DNA from: Streptosporangium carneum | GTDB taxonomy: Bacteria > Actinomycetota > Actinomycetes > Streptosporangiales > Streptosporangiaceae | NCBI RefSeq assembly: GCF_027922005.1 | Contig: NZ_BSEV01000017.1 | Span: 62,001-126,000, forward strand | Direction: 5' to 3' | DNA: 64,000 nucleotides | Shown here: in pieces, positions 1 to 8,754 of the stretch | How positions within the stretch are numbered: the first letter of the stretch is position 1 | Layout of the letters: each line of letters opens with the position of its first letter | Made by a program: the position numbers and the translations under genes | The notes under the pieces: generated by a model | Seen by the model: the letters and a program-made list of their open reading frames with translations, nothing else | Databases searched by the model: none | What the model was told of the DNA's origin: nothing

Positions 1-1077
1 ACCAAGGGCCTGCCCGCCGCCGCCGGCGTGCTCGCGGGCGCCGCGATCTCGCTGACCGGCCTGGCCTTCGACGCGCAGTGGCACAGCGACGTCGGGCCGG
101 ACACGTTTTTCACGCTGCCGCACCTGGTCCTGTACTCGGGCACCGCGATCAGCGGGCTGATCAGCCTGTTCGTGGTCCTGGCGACGACCTTCGCCGCGCG
201 CGGCGGCCAGATCGCCGACCCGGCCGTGGGCGGCAGGCCCGTCGGAGTGCTCGGCCGGCGGTTCACCGCGCCGCTCGGCTACCTGACCACCGGGCTGGGC
301 GCCGCGGCCTTCCTGCTGTACGGCCTGTGGGATCTGTGGTGGCACAGCCTCTACGGGTTCGACGCGGTTCTGGAGTCGCCGCCGCACATCGGGCTGCTGC
401 TGTCGATCAGCGTGTCGATGATGGGCGCCCTCATGGTCTGCGCGGCCGCGGGACGGCGGCGGTGGGCAGTGATCGGGCAGTTCGTCGGCGGGGCGCTGCT
501 GGTGGCGTTCAACGCGGTGATCACGCTCGGCCTCGCGCCGCTGAACGGCCTCGTCAACGCGGTCAGCGTGGGCGTGGCGTTCCTCGCGTCGCTGGTCCTG
601 CTCACGGTCGCCTCCTCCACCGGCCGCGCCGGGGCGGTGCTGTCGACCAGCGTGGTGATGACCGTGCTGCAGCTGGCGCTGTGGTTCTTCGCACCCTGGG
701 CGGCGCGCGTCTACGCGGGCTCGATCGGACTGCCCATGCGCGACAACCTGTACGGCGCGCCGACTCTTCCCGGGCTCATGCCGATGGGCATCGTGGTGAC
801 CGGCCTGGCGGTGGAGGGCCTGCTGCTGCTCGCCCGGCGGCACGCCTGGCCGGCGAGCCGGGCCGCCGCCGGAGCCGGCGGCCTGGGAGCCGTGCTGGTC
901 GTCCTGCTGATCCCGGTGCAGGAGGCCGTCACCGGCGGCGCGGCGACGCCCGGCGCGGCGCAGCTCGCGGTGACGGGCGCGGTCGCGGCCGTGGTGGGCG
1001 GACTCGGCGGCGCCCTCGGGCACCGGCTCGGCCTGCTGCTGGCGAACATCTCCCGGGGCTCGGAGGTGACGCGATGA
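1..1077 (+). CDS. Polytopic membrane protein, 5' end outside the window
   Basis: The frame is open from base 1, so the true start probably lies upstream; the first in-window start is a GTG at 28. The visible 350 or so residues form about eight hydrophobic segments. Conserved-looking polar motifs sit at segment ends: FDAQWH, LPHLVLYSG, LWDLWWHSLYG and SPPHIGLL. Such Trp-His and Pro-His pairs could bind a metal or heme, but that is inference. The stop overlaps the next start (ATGA), so the two genes are translationally coupled. I do not recognise the family and assign no function. Confidence 0.7.
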   Translation, partial: TKGLPAAAGVLAGAAISLTGLAFDAQWHSDVGPDTFFTLPHLVLYSGTAISGLISLFVVLATTFAARGGQIADPAVGGRPVGVLGRRFTAPLGYLTTGLGAAAFLLYGLWDLWWHSLYGFDAVLESPPHIGLLLSISVSMMGALMVCAAAGRRRWAVIGQFVGGALLVAFNAVITLGLAPLNGLVNAVSVGVAFLASLVLLTVASSTGRAGAVLSTSVVMTVLQLALWFFAPWAARVYAGSIGLPMRDNLYGAPTLPGLMPMGIVVTGLAVEGLLLLARRHAWPASRAAAGAGGLGAVLVVLLIPVQEAVTGGAATPGAAQLAVTGAVAAVVGGLGGALGHRLGLLLANISRGSEVTR

Positions 1078-1610
1078 CCCGCGTGCGAACGGCCGTGGCG
1101 GCGCTGGCCGCCGCCCTCGTGCTGACCCTCCCGGCCGCGGCGCCCGCCTCGGCCGACCAGTACCAGCCGGTGGAGACCGTCCACACCGAACGCGTCCGGG
1201 TCGGGCCGTACGACCTGACCGTCGGTTTCAGCACCTGGCCGCTGCACGCCATGCGCTCGCTCGACTTCACCTTCGTCCCCGACGGCGGTATCACCGGCAA
1301 GAGCGGTACCCTCACGCTGGTCGGACCGCCCGGCGCCAGGAACGAGTCATCCCGCCTGTCCCGTCACCCACGCAAACGCGACGTCTGGGGCCTGGACATC
1401 CAGGCTCTGAACACCGAGGGCCCGTGGACCCTGCGTTTCGAGCTCGACGGCGCGTCCGGACGCGGCGTCGGCGAGCTGCGCGGCCTGACGGTCCTCGAAC
1501 AGCCGGGCCCGCCCCTGCTGCTGAGCTGGGCGATCAGCGTCCTGCCCCTGATCGGGGTCGTCGTCTTCCTCGGCGTCGCCCTCCACCGGACCCGCCTGTC
1601 GCCTGCGTAG
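1074..1610 (+). CDS. Secreted, C-terminally anchored small protein
   Basis: This 178-residue protein starts at an ATG overlapping the upstream stop. Residues 1 to about 30 are a signal peptide ending in ASA. The middle is beta-rich and exported, with no cysteines. A single hydrophobic segment (LLLSWAISVLPLIGVVVFLG) near the C-terminus should anchor it to the membrane with a very short cytosolic tail. The layout resembles YtkA/FixH-like exported domains, but I cannot show homology. Coupling to the upstream polytopic protein suggests they form one complex. Confidence 0.65.
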   Translation: MTRVRTAVAALAAALVLTLPAAAPASADQYQPVETVHTERVRVGPYDLTVGFSTWPLHAMRSLDFTFVPDGGITGKSGTLTLVGPPGARNESSRLSRHPRKRDVWGLDIQALNTEGPWTLRFELDGASGRGVGELRGLTVLEQPGPPLLLSWAISVLPLIGVVVFLGVALHRTRLSPA

Positions 1611-1752
1611 CCGCAGGCGCCTCCGGCGGAACCGTCCGCCCTCACGCGGCAGCCACCCGGTCTCGCCCGAACCCGGCCTCGCGCGCCGGGGCCCGGGCGA
1701 GACCGGACGCGCGGGCCTGGACCACCGGGGACGAGCCGAAGGCGCCGGCGGC

Positions 1753-2367
1753 TCAGGCCGTCGGGCTCCGGCCCGGCGGCGGGCCCAGCGGCTGCGCGTG
1801 GCAGTACAGGGCGACCCGCCTGCGGTCGGGTGAGTCGTCCGCGGCGTTCTCGCCATGGGCCTGCCAGCGTTCCACCAGTTCGTTGAGCTCTTTGCCGAAG
1901 CGGCGGAGCTCCTCCGAGGTCAGTCGCATCTGCCCGAGGCGGCTGAGCAGCGCGGCGTCCTGCCACTCCCGGGGCCAGGCGTGCATGTCCTCCACCCAGC
2001 GCCGCGTCTGCTCGGCGGTGAACTCCACCCACTGGAGCATCGTGGCCCGCGAGGCGATCAGGCCGACGGGGTCGTCGGCGAACTCCGACGGCGTCAGCGA
2101 CAGGTCCTCCGTCGGCACGAACCGCCACCAGCGTTCGCGCCGGTCGCGGGCCAGCTCCGGGACCTCCGCCACCAGTCCGTGGCGGGCCAGCTGCCGCAGG
2201 TGGTAGCTGATCACGCCCACCGGCTGCGTCAGATGCTCGGCGAGCATGCCGACCGTGGCCGGCCCGATCTCGTCGACCGTCAGGAGCAGCCGCATCCGCA
2301 GCGGGTGACTGAGCGCCTTGAGCGCGCCGGCGTCCTTGGGGCCGAGATGGCGGCTGGCCTGTTCCAT
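1753..2367 (-). CDS. ArsR-like winged-helix transcriptional regulator
   Basis: The 204-residue protein has an N-terminal winged helix-turn-helix of the ArsR/HTH_20 type (about residues 14-68), seen in LSHPLRMRLLLTVDEIGP and the recognition helix QPVGVISYHLRQLARHGLV. The remaining 130 residues are mostly helical and rich in Trp, Arg and Glu; they may bind a ligand or dimerise. There is no cysteine cluster, so metal sensing is unlikely. It is transcribed divergently from an MFS exporter, and two tandem TTGTACAA palindromes lie between them. It probably represses the exporter and itself. Confidence 0.8.
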   Translation of the reverse strand: MEQASRHLGPKDAGALKALSHPLRMRLLLTVDEIGPATVGMLAEHLTQPVGVISYHLRQLARHGLVAEVPELARDRRERWWRFVPTEDLSLTPSEFADDPVGLIASRATMLQWVEFTAEQTRRWVEDMHAWPREWQDAALLSRLGQMRLTSEELRRFGKELNELVERWQAHGENAADDSPDRRRVALYCHAQPLGPPPGRSPTA

Positions 2368-2387
2368 GCCAGCACTCTACCAGAAAA

Positions 2388-2411
2388 CTTGTACAAGACA
2401 TCTTGTACAAC
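2388..2411. promoter_or_regulatory. Tandem palindromic operator between HTH regulator and MFS gene
   Basis: CTTGTACAAG at 2388-2397 is a perfect palindrome. A second copy, CTTGTACAAC, follows at 2402-2411, with centres 14 bp apart. The pair sits 20 bp upstream of the regulator start and 14 bp upstream of the MFS start. This is where an autoregulating repressor would block both promoters. The assignment to the adjacent regulator is inference. Confidence 0.6.
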
Positions 2412-2425
2412 TATCGTGGTGGAAT

Positions 2426-3799
2426 ATGCAGCCTTTACGGAGAAACGCCCGCTTCCAACTCTTCTGGCTGGGATCGGCCGCCTCCGAACTGGGATCGACC
2501 CTCACCTGGCTGGCCTACCCCCTGCTGGTGCTGGCCCTGACCGGCTCACCAGGCCAAGCCGGACTGATCGGCGCGATCGAACTGGCAAGCGCAATGATCT
2601 TCGCCCTGCCCGCCGGAGTCCTGGTGGACCGCTGGGACCGCCGCCGCGTCCTGCTCGGCACCGACCTCGCCAGAGCCGCCACGATCGCGAGCGTCGCCCT
2701 GGCGGCCTTCACCGACAACCTGACACTGCCCCACCTGATCGCGGCCTCGATCGTCAACGGCGCCGCAGGTGCGCTCTTCGAACCCGCGCACGCCGCCTCC
2801 CTTCGCGCACTGGTGCCCAGAGAACAACTGCCCAGCGCCTACGCCCAGGAGCAAACCCGTAAACACGCCGCAGGACTGGCCGGACCACCGCTCGGCGGCC
2901 TGCTGTTCGCAGCCGGCCGCGCCGTACCCTTCCTGGTCGACGCCGTCACCTACCTGATCTCGTTCGCCTGCGTCGCCCTCGCCCGAGTCCCCCGCAGACC
3001 CGCCGAACCGACCCCACGGCAGAGCATGTTCGAGGGAATCGCCGAATCCGTGCGGTGGATGCGAGGCCAACGCCTGCTCCGCGCCATCTGCGGACTGGTC
3101 CTCATGGCCAACCTCGCCGTCAACGCGATCATGATCCCGCTGATCGTGCTCATCGGCTCACCGGTACAGGTCGGCACCGTCATGGCCTGCCTGGGAATCG
3201 GCGGCCTGCTCGGCGCCGCGATCTCCGGACGCCTCACCCGGCTACTGCCCCCCGGCCGCCTCATGCTCGCCGGCTGCTGGTTTCTCGCAGTCACCCTGCC
3301 GCTGATGACGCTGCCGCTCGGCGCCTACTGGCCCGCGGCCGTCCTCTTCGTCGGCGGCCTGGTCGTGCCCGCGCTGAACATCGCCCTCGCCGTCGAAGTG
3401 GCCCGAACCGTCCCCGACCACATGCAAGGCCGGATCCAGTCCCTGCTCAACGTCGCCACAATGGGCATCACACCACTCGCACCACTGCTCGGCGGCGTGC
3501 TGACCCAGTACGGCGGACCCGTCACCGCCATCATCGTCCTCAGCGGCTACCTCGCCGTCTGCTGCGGCGTCGGCACCCTGTCACCCACGCTCCGGCACTC
3601 ACCACGAACGGCGAACCCCGAGGCCCCCGCACAACGAACCAAGACGACCCCGGCACATCAGAGCACACCGCGGGTGCCTCACCTGCCACAGCACCCCAAC
3701 TTCGACCGGCATCGCCGCCAGGCCAAGCACCTGCCACCCACCGCCCAAAGCGGCGACGCCCTCGAGCGGCGGTCGCCAACGGCCACACCGCCGGCATGA
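2426..3799 (+). CDS. MFS drug-type exporter
   Basis: This is a 457-residue major facilitator with about 12 membrane segments. The motif-A region DRWDRRRVLLG follows TM2. I chose the ATG at 2426 because the protein begins QPLRRNARFQLFWLG, the usual MFS N-terminus, and GGTGGA lies just upstream; an earlier in-frame start at 2318 would run through the operator and regulator gene. The last 60 or so residues are a Pro/Thr/Arg-rich tail beyond the final membrane segment, which is unusual and may be read-through into non-coding DNA. The substrate is unknown; self-protective efflux is likely from the repressor context. Confidence 0.85.
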   Translation: MQPLRRNARFQLFWLGSAASELGSTLTWLAYPLLVLALTGSPGQAGLIGAIELASAMIFALPAGVLVDRWDRRRVLLGTDLARAATIASVALAAFTDNLTLPHLIAASIVNGAAGALFEPAHAASLRALVPREQLPSAYAQEQTRKHAAGLAGPPLGGLLFAAGRAVPFLVDAVTYLISFACVALARVPRRPAEPTPRQSMFEGIAESVRWMRGQRLLRAICGLVLMANLAVNAIMIPLIVLIGSPVQVGTVMACLGIGGLLGAAISGRLTRLLPPGRLMLAGCWFLAVTLPLMTLPLGAYWPAAVLFVGGLVVPALNIALAVEVARTVPDHMQGRIQSLLNVATMGITPLAPLLGGVLTQYGGPVTAIIVLSGYLAVCCGVGTLSPTLRHSPRTANPEAPAQRTKTTPAHQSTPRVPHLPQHPNFDRHRRQAKHLPPTAQSGDALERRSPTATPPA

Positions 3800-3831
3800 A
3801 ACACCCGCCGCCCGAGAGCCGACCGGCCTCA

Positions 3832-3859
3832 GGGGAGGATCGGTCCGGATTTCGGCGCT
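3832..3859 (+). repeat. Left terminal inverted repeat of the Tn3-like element
   Basis: The repeat starts GGGGAGGATCGG and ends TTTCGGCGCT. It matches the reverse complement of 8755-8782 at 27 of 28 positions, the mismatch being the T at 3844. Six further bases outside it (GGCCTC) are also mirrored at the right end if one base gap is allowed. Confidence 0.65.
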
Positions 3860-3932
3860 AGAGAGTCGATCTTGACGACGATTCGGTGACGGCGGCTGTT
3901 CACCCTGGTCGGGCGCCCTGGCGCGCCTGCTC

Positions 3933-4560
3933 ATGCCTGTGGATTTCCTGTCAGATGAGCAAGTAGCCCGCTATCGCCGGTTCTGGCCTGAGGTGTCGGT
4001 GGCCGAGCTCGAACAGTTCTTCCGGCTGGACGCCAAAGCCCTGGAAGCACTGGCCGGTAAGCGTCGACCCGGTGTGCGCGGAGTACCTGATCCGGCCGAA
4101 GACCGCCTACGAGCACGCCTGGGAGGTCCGGGACCTGCTGGAGCCGTCGGAGTTCTCCAAACACGAGCAGGAGGTCCGCGACCACCTGGCCGCCCGGGTG
4201 TGGCCGACGATCGAGGGGCCGCGGGCGTTGTTCGACCGCGCCGTGGTGCACCTGCTGCGCGAGGGCATTCTGCTGCCTGCGGGGATCACCACCCTGAACC
4301 GGCTGATCAGCGAGGTGCGCCGGGCCGAGCACGCGCGGCTGTATCGCACGCCGGCCAAGCGCGCCGGCCCGGAACTGCGGGCCAGGCTGGCCGATCTGCC
4401 GCAGGTGCCTGCCGACCGGCGGGTCTCGGAGCTGGAGCGGCTGGCCGAGCCGCGCAAGACCGCGACGCTGCTGGCAATCACCCGGAGCCTGCAGGCCGAG
4501 GCCGTCGATGATGCGCTGGATCTGTTCGCGCCGCTGATGGCCACGAGGCGTTTGCAACAA
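3933..4560 (+). pseudogene. tnpA: Tn3-family transposase, N-terminal relic (DUF4158 region)
   Basis: The first 45 codons read MPVDFLSDEQVARYRRFWPE and continue as a standard Tn3 TnpA N-terminus. Coding then jumps frame near 4066 and resumes as YLIRPKTAYEHAWEVRDLL and about 150 more TnpA-like residues. The jump also removes roughly the segment between these parts, so there is an internal deletion as well as a frameshift. Homology stops near 4550; the catalytic DDE domain is absent. It lies 73 bp inside the left inverted repeat. Confidence 0.8.
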
Positions 4561-4600
4561 CCCATGAAACGCGGTTCGCCCAGGGTGCTCCCTACCGGGC

Positions 4601-4635
4601 GGCCTGTTTCATAGGCGAACACTATGAAACAGGCC
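4601..4635. repeat. Perfect 14-bp hairpin after the transposase relic
   Basis: GGCCTGTTTCATAG (4601-4614) and CTATGAAACAGGCC (4622-4635) are exact reverse complements around a 7-nt loop. There is no T-tract, so it is either a factor-assisted terminator or an inverted-repeat scar from a lost insertion. It lies between two converging relics. Confidence 0.5.
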
Positions 4636-4799
4636 GGACCGTGGTCCGTGATCAGACCCGAATGTTCAGAACTGGTCCTACAAGGGGCGGTGACAGGACA
4701 GGCACATGACCCTGTGTTTGGGCGACGATGATCGTGGGCCGGTTGTCCCGGGCCGCGCCCGACCGGACTGCCGGATGGGTGAAGTCCTGTCCGGGGCCA

Positions 4800-5284
4800 C
4801 TCGAGGGGTTCCTTCATCCTCTCGACGGGCATGGAGATCCGCCAGGCGGCGAACCCGGCCGCGGCGAGCCCGGTGATGGCCAGGAAACTACTGGTGAGAA
4901 ACGGGTCGGTGTCGTTCAAAGCGGGAGCGAACCCGATGCCGATGTAAATGGTGATCCCGGTGGAACCGCCCAGTTGGTCGGCGGCTCGTTGGACACCGGA
5001 AGCGATGCCGGCGTCGTCTTCGGTCACGCCGGTCACTGCGGCGTACTGCAGCCCGATGTTCCCAAACCCCATCCCGGCGGCGATGAGCACCATGGCCGGG
5101 ATCATCGCCAGACCGGTGGCCCCGAGGCAGGAGACCAGCGCGATGGCGATCATGGCCAGCGTGGTCAAGCCGATGCCGGTCAGGACACAGGCCTGCGCGC
5201 CCCACCGGCCGAGCAGCCGGGGAGCCAGCATCGAGACCACGATCAGGGACACCGCCAGAGGCAGCGTCCTTAATGCCGTCACCC
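4800..5284 (-). pseudogene. MFS (DHA2-type) exporter, C-terminal relic
   Basis: On the minus strand about 160 codons encode membrane segments such as LPLAVSLIVVSMLAPRLLG and the motif VTEDDAGIASGVQRAADQLG, typical of the C-terminal half of 14-segment EmrB/QacA exporters. The N-terminal half is missing: homology begins 7 bp after the stop of the adjacent tetR. No natural stop is seen at the other end, where the frame runs on into non-homologous sequence. It is not expected to function. Confidence 0.7.
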
Positions 5285-5290
5285 GGCTGG

Positions 5291-5926
5291 TCAGGTCAGG
5301 GTGGCGGCGGTCCCGTCGATCAGCATCCGGAGCCCGTGCTCGAAGGCCTCCTCGCCCAGTGGGTTGCCGCCCTCGGCGATTCCCGTGATGAGGGGCGCCT
5401 CCATACCCCGTTCCAGCAGTGCGGCCAGATCGGCGAGTGCGCCCGGGGCGCCGTGACGCTCGGTCTGCTCCTGCAGGACGAACCCGTTGATGTAGCGAGT
5501 ACACGCCGCGACCGTCCGCAGGGCGAGAACCGGTGTGAACCCGCAGCCGACCAGGGCGGCCAGTTCCTCGTCGAACAGCCTGACCGTCGCGGGGCTCAGG
5601 ACGTGGGCGCTGACCACGATGCGGGCGCCGTCACGGTGGGCCAGTAACGAGGCCCGGTAGGAGCGGGCCCTGCGCAGGAGCCAATCCTGCCAGCTCTCCC
5701 CCTCGAGGGGCGGGCCCATCCCGGCGGCCAGGACGATGGCGTCGGCCATGCCGTCGAGCAGTTCCTGCTTGGTGCGGATGTGCCAGTAGAGCGCCGGCGA
5801 CCGCACCCCCAGCTCGGTGGCGAGCCTGCGCACGGTCAGCCCGTCGAGGCCGACCTCGTCGAGTAACCGGAGCGCCGTCTCGATCATCGTCTGCCTGGTG
5901 ACCGCAGGCCGCCTGGTCTCTCCCAT
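5291..5926 (-). CDS. TetR-family repressor (TetR_C type)
   Basis: The 211-residue protein has an N-terminal HTH (about residues 8-55), with LATELGVRSPALYWHIRTKQ as helix-turn-helix, and a C-terminal domain like that of tetracycline-type TetR repressors. The ATG at 5926 was chosen because MGETRRPAVTRQTMIETALRL is a standard TetR start and lies 9 bp from the operator pair. It is divergent from the DUF998 gene across two 17-bp palindromes, so it probably represses both. Its original partner may have been the MFS exporter whose relic follows it. Confidence 0.85.
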   Translation of the reverse strand: MGETRRPAVTRQTMIETALRLLDEVGLDGLTVRRLATELGVRSPALYWHIRTKQELLDGMADAIVLAAGMGPPLEGESWQDWLLRRARSYRASLLAHRDGARIVVSAHVLSPATVRLFDEELAALVGCGFTPVLALRTVAACTRYINGFVLQEQTERHGAPGALADLAALLERGMEAPLITGIAEGGNPLGEEAFEHGLRMLIDGTAATLT

Positions 5927-5935
5927 CGATTGACA

Positions 5936-5981
5936 CCTTAGCAGCGCTAAGGAAGCATGATGTTCCTTAGCGCCGCTAAGG
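5936..5981. promoter_or_regulatory. Two tandem TetR-type operators
   Basis: CCTTAGCAGCGCTAAGG (5936-5952) and CCTTAGCGCCGCTAAGG (5965-5981) are near-identical 17-bp palindromes with 7-bp arms. Their centres are 29 bp apart. They fill the 65-bp gap between tetR and the DUF998 gene. The second ends 10 bp before the DUF998 start and runs straight into its AAGGAGG ribosome-binding site. Confidence 0.75.
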
Positions 5982-5991
5982 AAGGAGGAGC

Positions 5992-6642
5992 ATGTCAACC
6001 AGAGCTCTGCTGGCCTGCGGCGGCGTCGCCGGGCCGCTGTTCGTCCTCGTGGTGATGATCCAGGACTACACTCGCCCCGGCTTCGACCCCAGGCGGCATG
6101 CACTGAGCCTGCTGAGCCTGGACGATCCGGGCTGGATCCAGATCGCCAACTTCGCGGTCACGGGGCTGCTGTACGTCGCATGCGCCGTCGGCCTGCGGCG
6201 AGCTCTGCGTCCGGGGCGGGCGGACACCTGGGGCCCGCTGTTCATCGGCGCCTTCGGGGCCGGGCTCGTCGGCGCTGGAGTGTTCCGGACGGCACCCGGG
6301 TGGGGGTATCCGCAGGGGGCACCGCCCGGCCTGCCCGTCGAGACGAGCTTGAGCTACGTCCTGCACGGCGTGTCCTTCCTCGTGGTGCTTCTTTCGTTGA
6401 TCGGAGCCTGCTTCGTGTTCGCCCGCGGGTTCGCCGCGCGGGGAGAGCGCGGGTGGGCGATCTCCTGCGCGGTCACGGGCGTGGCCCTGCCCGTGATCTA
6501 CGTGCTGTCGGGAGTGCTGTCCGGCGGCGGTACGGACCCTCGGCCGTTCAGCCTCCTGCTCCGGGCCCTGGCGCTGGTGGGATGGTCATGGGCCTCACTG
6601 GTCGCGGTACGGGTGATGAGCATCGCCGCCCCCGCACACTGA
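5992..6642 (+). CDS. DUF998 membrane protein
   Basis: This 216-residue protein has about six hydrophobic segments and the DUF998 pattern: an N-terminal GGVAGPLFVLVVMIQ segment, then the loop DYTRPGFDPRRHALSLLSL. It has a strong AAGGAGG ribosome-binding site. DUF998 proteins have no settled function. Control by the divergent TetR through two operators suggests induction by a small molecule. Confidence 0.8.
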   Translation: MSTRALLACGGVAGPLFVLVVMIQDYTRPGFDPRRHALSLLSLDDPGWIQIANFAVTGLLYVACAVGLRRALRPGRADTWGPLFIGAFGAGLVGAGVFRTAPGWGYPQGAPPGLPVETSLSYVLHGVSFLVVLLSLIGACFVFARGFAARGERGWAISCAVTGVALPVIYVLSGVLSGGGTDPRPFSLLLRALALVGWSWASLVAVRVMSIAAPAH

Positions 6643-7008
6643 GCCCGGCGGCGAAACCCACCGCGTCGCGGACATCGCCGACGACAAGATCGACGACATC
6701 CGGTGGTGCCATCATTTCCACTGGCTTTCCTGCCGACTCGCCTGCCGGCGTACAGCTCGACCTGGCCGAACCTTCAAACGGGGTCGACCCGCAGGGGCCG
6801 GAAGCTGCGCCAAGCCGTCGTTGGGTTGTTCAGGCATGTTCGAGACGTACCAGCCTCCGGACTCTTCAGGCCTCGTACGGGACCGAATGAATTTCGGCGA
6901 TCTTCGGGCGCAACAAGGCCACAAATGGGACAGGCGATCCTCCCGCAGGTAGAGGCCCGGAAGCCCTATAGCTACGGCGAGGGGCGGAGTAGGCGGTGAT
7001 CCCGCGTT
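6643..7008. other. Intergenic region, no gene recognised
   Basis: The stretch holds short open frames with mixed codon use. The most coding-like piece starts at 6836 (MFETYQPPDSSGLVRDRMNF) and stops after 38 codons. Nothing is recognisable. It may be transposon debris. Confidence 0.4.
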
Positions 7009-7535
7009 CTACCTGGGGTTTTCTGGGGCTCTGTGGATGATGCGGTGGATGGTGGAGCGTCCGACGCCGTACTCGGTGGCCAGGCCGACGAGGGAGACCT
7101 CGCCTTCGGTGTAGCGGCGAGGGATGGAACGGCGGGCGGGTTCGGGCAGTTTGGGCTGCTTGCCCTGGAGCTTGCCGTTCTTCCTCGCGAGGGCCGTCCC
7201 TTCGCGGGTGCGCTGGTGCCCGATGTTCGCTTCGAACTCGGCGACCATCACAAGGGGCTGGAAGAACAGGCGGCCGAACGGGTCGTTCCAGTCGTAGTCA
7301 CTCGCGCCGAGGCCGAACGGCACGCCACGGCCGGACAGCCCGGTGGGGATGTCGTTGGCCTCGGCCATGTTGCGGGCGAACCGGTCGAACCTGGTGACGG
7401 TGAACACCGTCCCGTCCCACACGGCCGCCAAGGCCTGGTCGAGGCCGGCGCGGTTGCGGCGGGTGGTGCCGGAGAACCCGCGGTCGATGCAGATCCGTTC
7501 CTCGGGGACACCGGGCGCGAGGAACGGCGAAGAGG
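7009..7535 (-). pseudogene. Serine recombinase/resolvase, 5'-truncated
   Basis: About 175 codons encode a resolvase/invertase-type protein: GVPEERICIDRGFSGTT, then FTVTRFDRFARNMAEANDI and VAEFEANIGHQRTREG, ending in a C-terminal HTH (SLVGLATEYGVGRSTIHRII). The N-terminal segment with the catalytic serine is missing; homology stops about 10 bp from the stop of the PhyH gene. Tn3-family elements normally carry such a resolvase, which supports one decayed element. Confidence 0.75.
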
Positions 7536-7543
7536 CCTGTTCA

Positions 7544-8497
7544 CTATGAGTGCTGTGCTGACGTGCTCCAAGGCGTGAGGTCGAGTTCGGGGTATCGAAG
7601 TGCCATCCCGGCGAGCGTCTCGGGGGTCCAGTAGGGATGCTCGGGCGGCGGAAACCCGAAGGCTTGGAGTTGTCGTGGGGTGGCGCGATGGACGAAGTCC
7701 ACCCAGGCTCGTTCGAAGCCCTGGGCGGCCCACCCAGCGCGCTGTCCCCAGTGAAGGCCAGCGGACCGGAATCCCAGGTGCATGCTGTAGCGGACGCCGC
7801 GTGGTGCGGTCAGCTGGGTGCCTCGGTGGAAGGTTCCGGTCTCGAAGGCGATGACCGTGCCGGCCGGGCCGGCACCGGACACCTCGGCAGCGTAGAGATC
7901 CGGGCTGCCGCTGTCGTCGACGAACCGACCGGTGCCTTCGCGCCCTGGTCGCAGGTACCAGTTCGGCACGGCCGGCAGGTCGGCGGTGTGCTTGCGCGAG
8001 ACCAGGTGCGGGGGCCCGAGTTCCTCGGGCACGTCATTCAGGAAGACGAACATCTCCAGTTGGCGGTGTCCGGGCGTCGTGCTCGGCACCAGGAGCGTGT
8101 GGTTGAGGTAGTCGCGATGCAGATCCTGGTCGTAGTCGCAGGCTCCGGTGTATTTCGCCCAGGCTTCGGCTGATGAGAGGCGGATGTCACTGTCCTCGAG
8201 GAGTGACTCGGCCAGGTCCAGGATCCGGTGGTTGACGGCCAGCAGGCTGATCGCTGTGCTCGCGAAGGGAAAGGTGTCGATCCCGGCGAACTCATCTCCG
8301 ATGAAGCGCTTTGCGCGCGGGTCCGTGTCATCGTGGAAGCCCGCAGCGGACGGGAACATCTGATCCACCTCGTTCACCACTGCGCTCAGCTCGTCAGCTG
8401 GGATGAAACCCGGTAGAACGACGAACCCGTCCACCCGCCACATCCGCGCCGCATCCTGGAGATCCATGAGGCAAGGATCATCGAGGTGCGAACGCAT
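7544..8497 (-). CDS. PhyH-family Fe(II)/2-oxoglutarate dioxygenase
   Basis: The 317-residue protein resembles phytanoyl-CoA dioxygenase-type enzymes. The metal-binding facial triad is visible as HRD in QDLHRDYLNHT, and a distal His in TFHRGTQLTAPRGVRYSMH, which also supplies an Arg able to bind 2-oxoglutarate. The ATG at 8497 is preceded by AAAAGGA with good spacing; the open frame extends upstream into transposase relic and should not be used. These enzymes hydroxylate small molecules or natural-product intermediates. The substrate is not evident. It is intact cargo between transposon relics, hinting at transfer. Confidence 0.8.
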   Translation of the reverse strand: MRSHLDDPCLMDLQDAARMWRVDGFVVLPGFIPADELSAVVNEVDQMFPSAAGFHDDTDPRAKRFIGDEFAGIDTFPFASTAISLLAVNHRILDLAESLLEDSDIRLSSAEAWAKYTGACDYDQDLHRDYLNHTLLVPSTTPGHRQLEMFVFLNDVPEELGPPHLVSRKHTADLPAVPNWYLRPGREGTGRFVDDSGSPDLYAAEVSGAGPAGTVIAFETGTFHRGTQLTAPRGVRYSMHLGFRSAGLHWGQRAGWAAQGFERAWVDFVHRATPRQLQAFGFPPPEHPYWTPETLAGMALRYPELDLTPWSTSAQHS

Positions 8498-8526
8498 GGG
8501 CAAATCCTTTTCAGGCCCGGCATCCG

Positions 8527-8748
8527 CTACACGGCAGCTGCAAGATCGAGACGACTGTCCATGTCGAGGGCGACGTTCCAGTTCTCGGCGACCTGCAGGC
8601 CGCTGTTGATCTCTCGGCGGAGGCCTCTTCGTCGGTGAGGTGGTCGCAGGCGAAGACGGTGCGGACCACACGGCCGAGTTCTTCGTGCTTCGCGGCGACG
8701 TACAGGGTGCGCCGGTCAGGGCTGTTGCGACAACCCGTTGCCCGGGCT
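8527..8748 (-). pseudogene. tnpA: Tn3-family transposase, C-terminal relic
   Basis: Reading leftwards, one frame gives RTLYVAAKHEELGRVVRTVF and then DHLTDEE; after a frameshift near 8620 another gives REINSGLQVAENWN. The last is a hallmark of Tn3 TnpA C-terminal regions. The match breaks off after NWN and a stop follows at 8527. The right inverted repeat begins a few bases upstream of this piece. Orientation is opposite to the left N-terminal relic, so rearrangement has occurred. Confidence 0.7.
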
Positions 8749-8754
8749 CCCGGC

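Noticed and set aside
78..1073. Long in-frame extension upstream of the small secreted protein at 1074
   Set aside because: The extension is Arg/Ala-rich and overlaps the membrane protein gene in another frame; a signal peptide begins at the ATG at 1074.
4601..4635. The 14-bp hairpin as a transposon end
   Set aside because: It does not begin GGGG, does not match the 3832/8782 repeats and has no distant partner.
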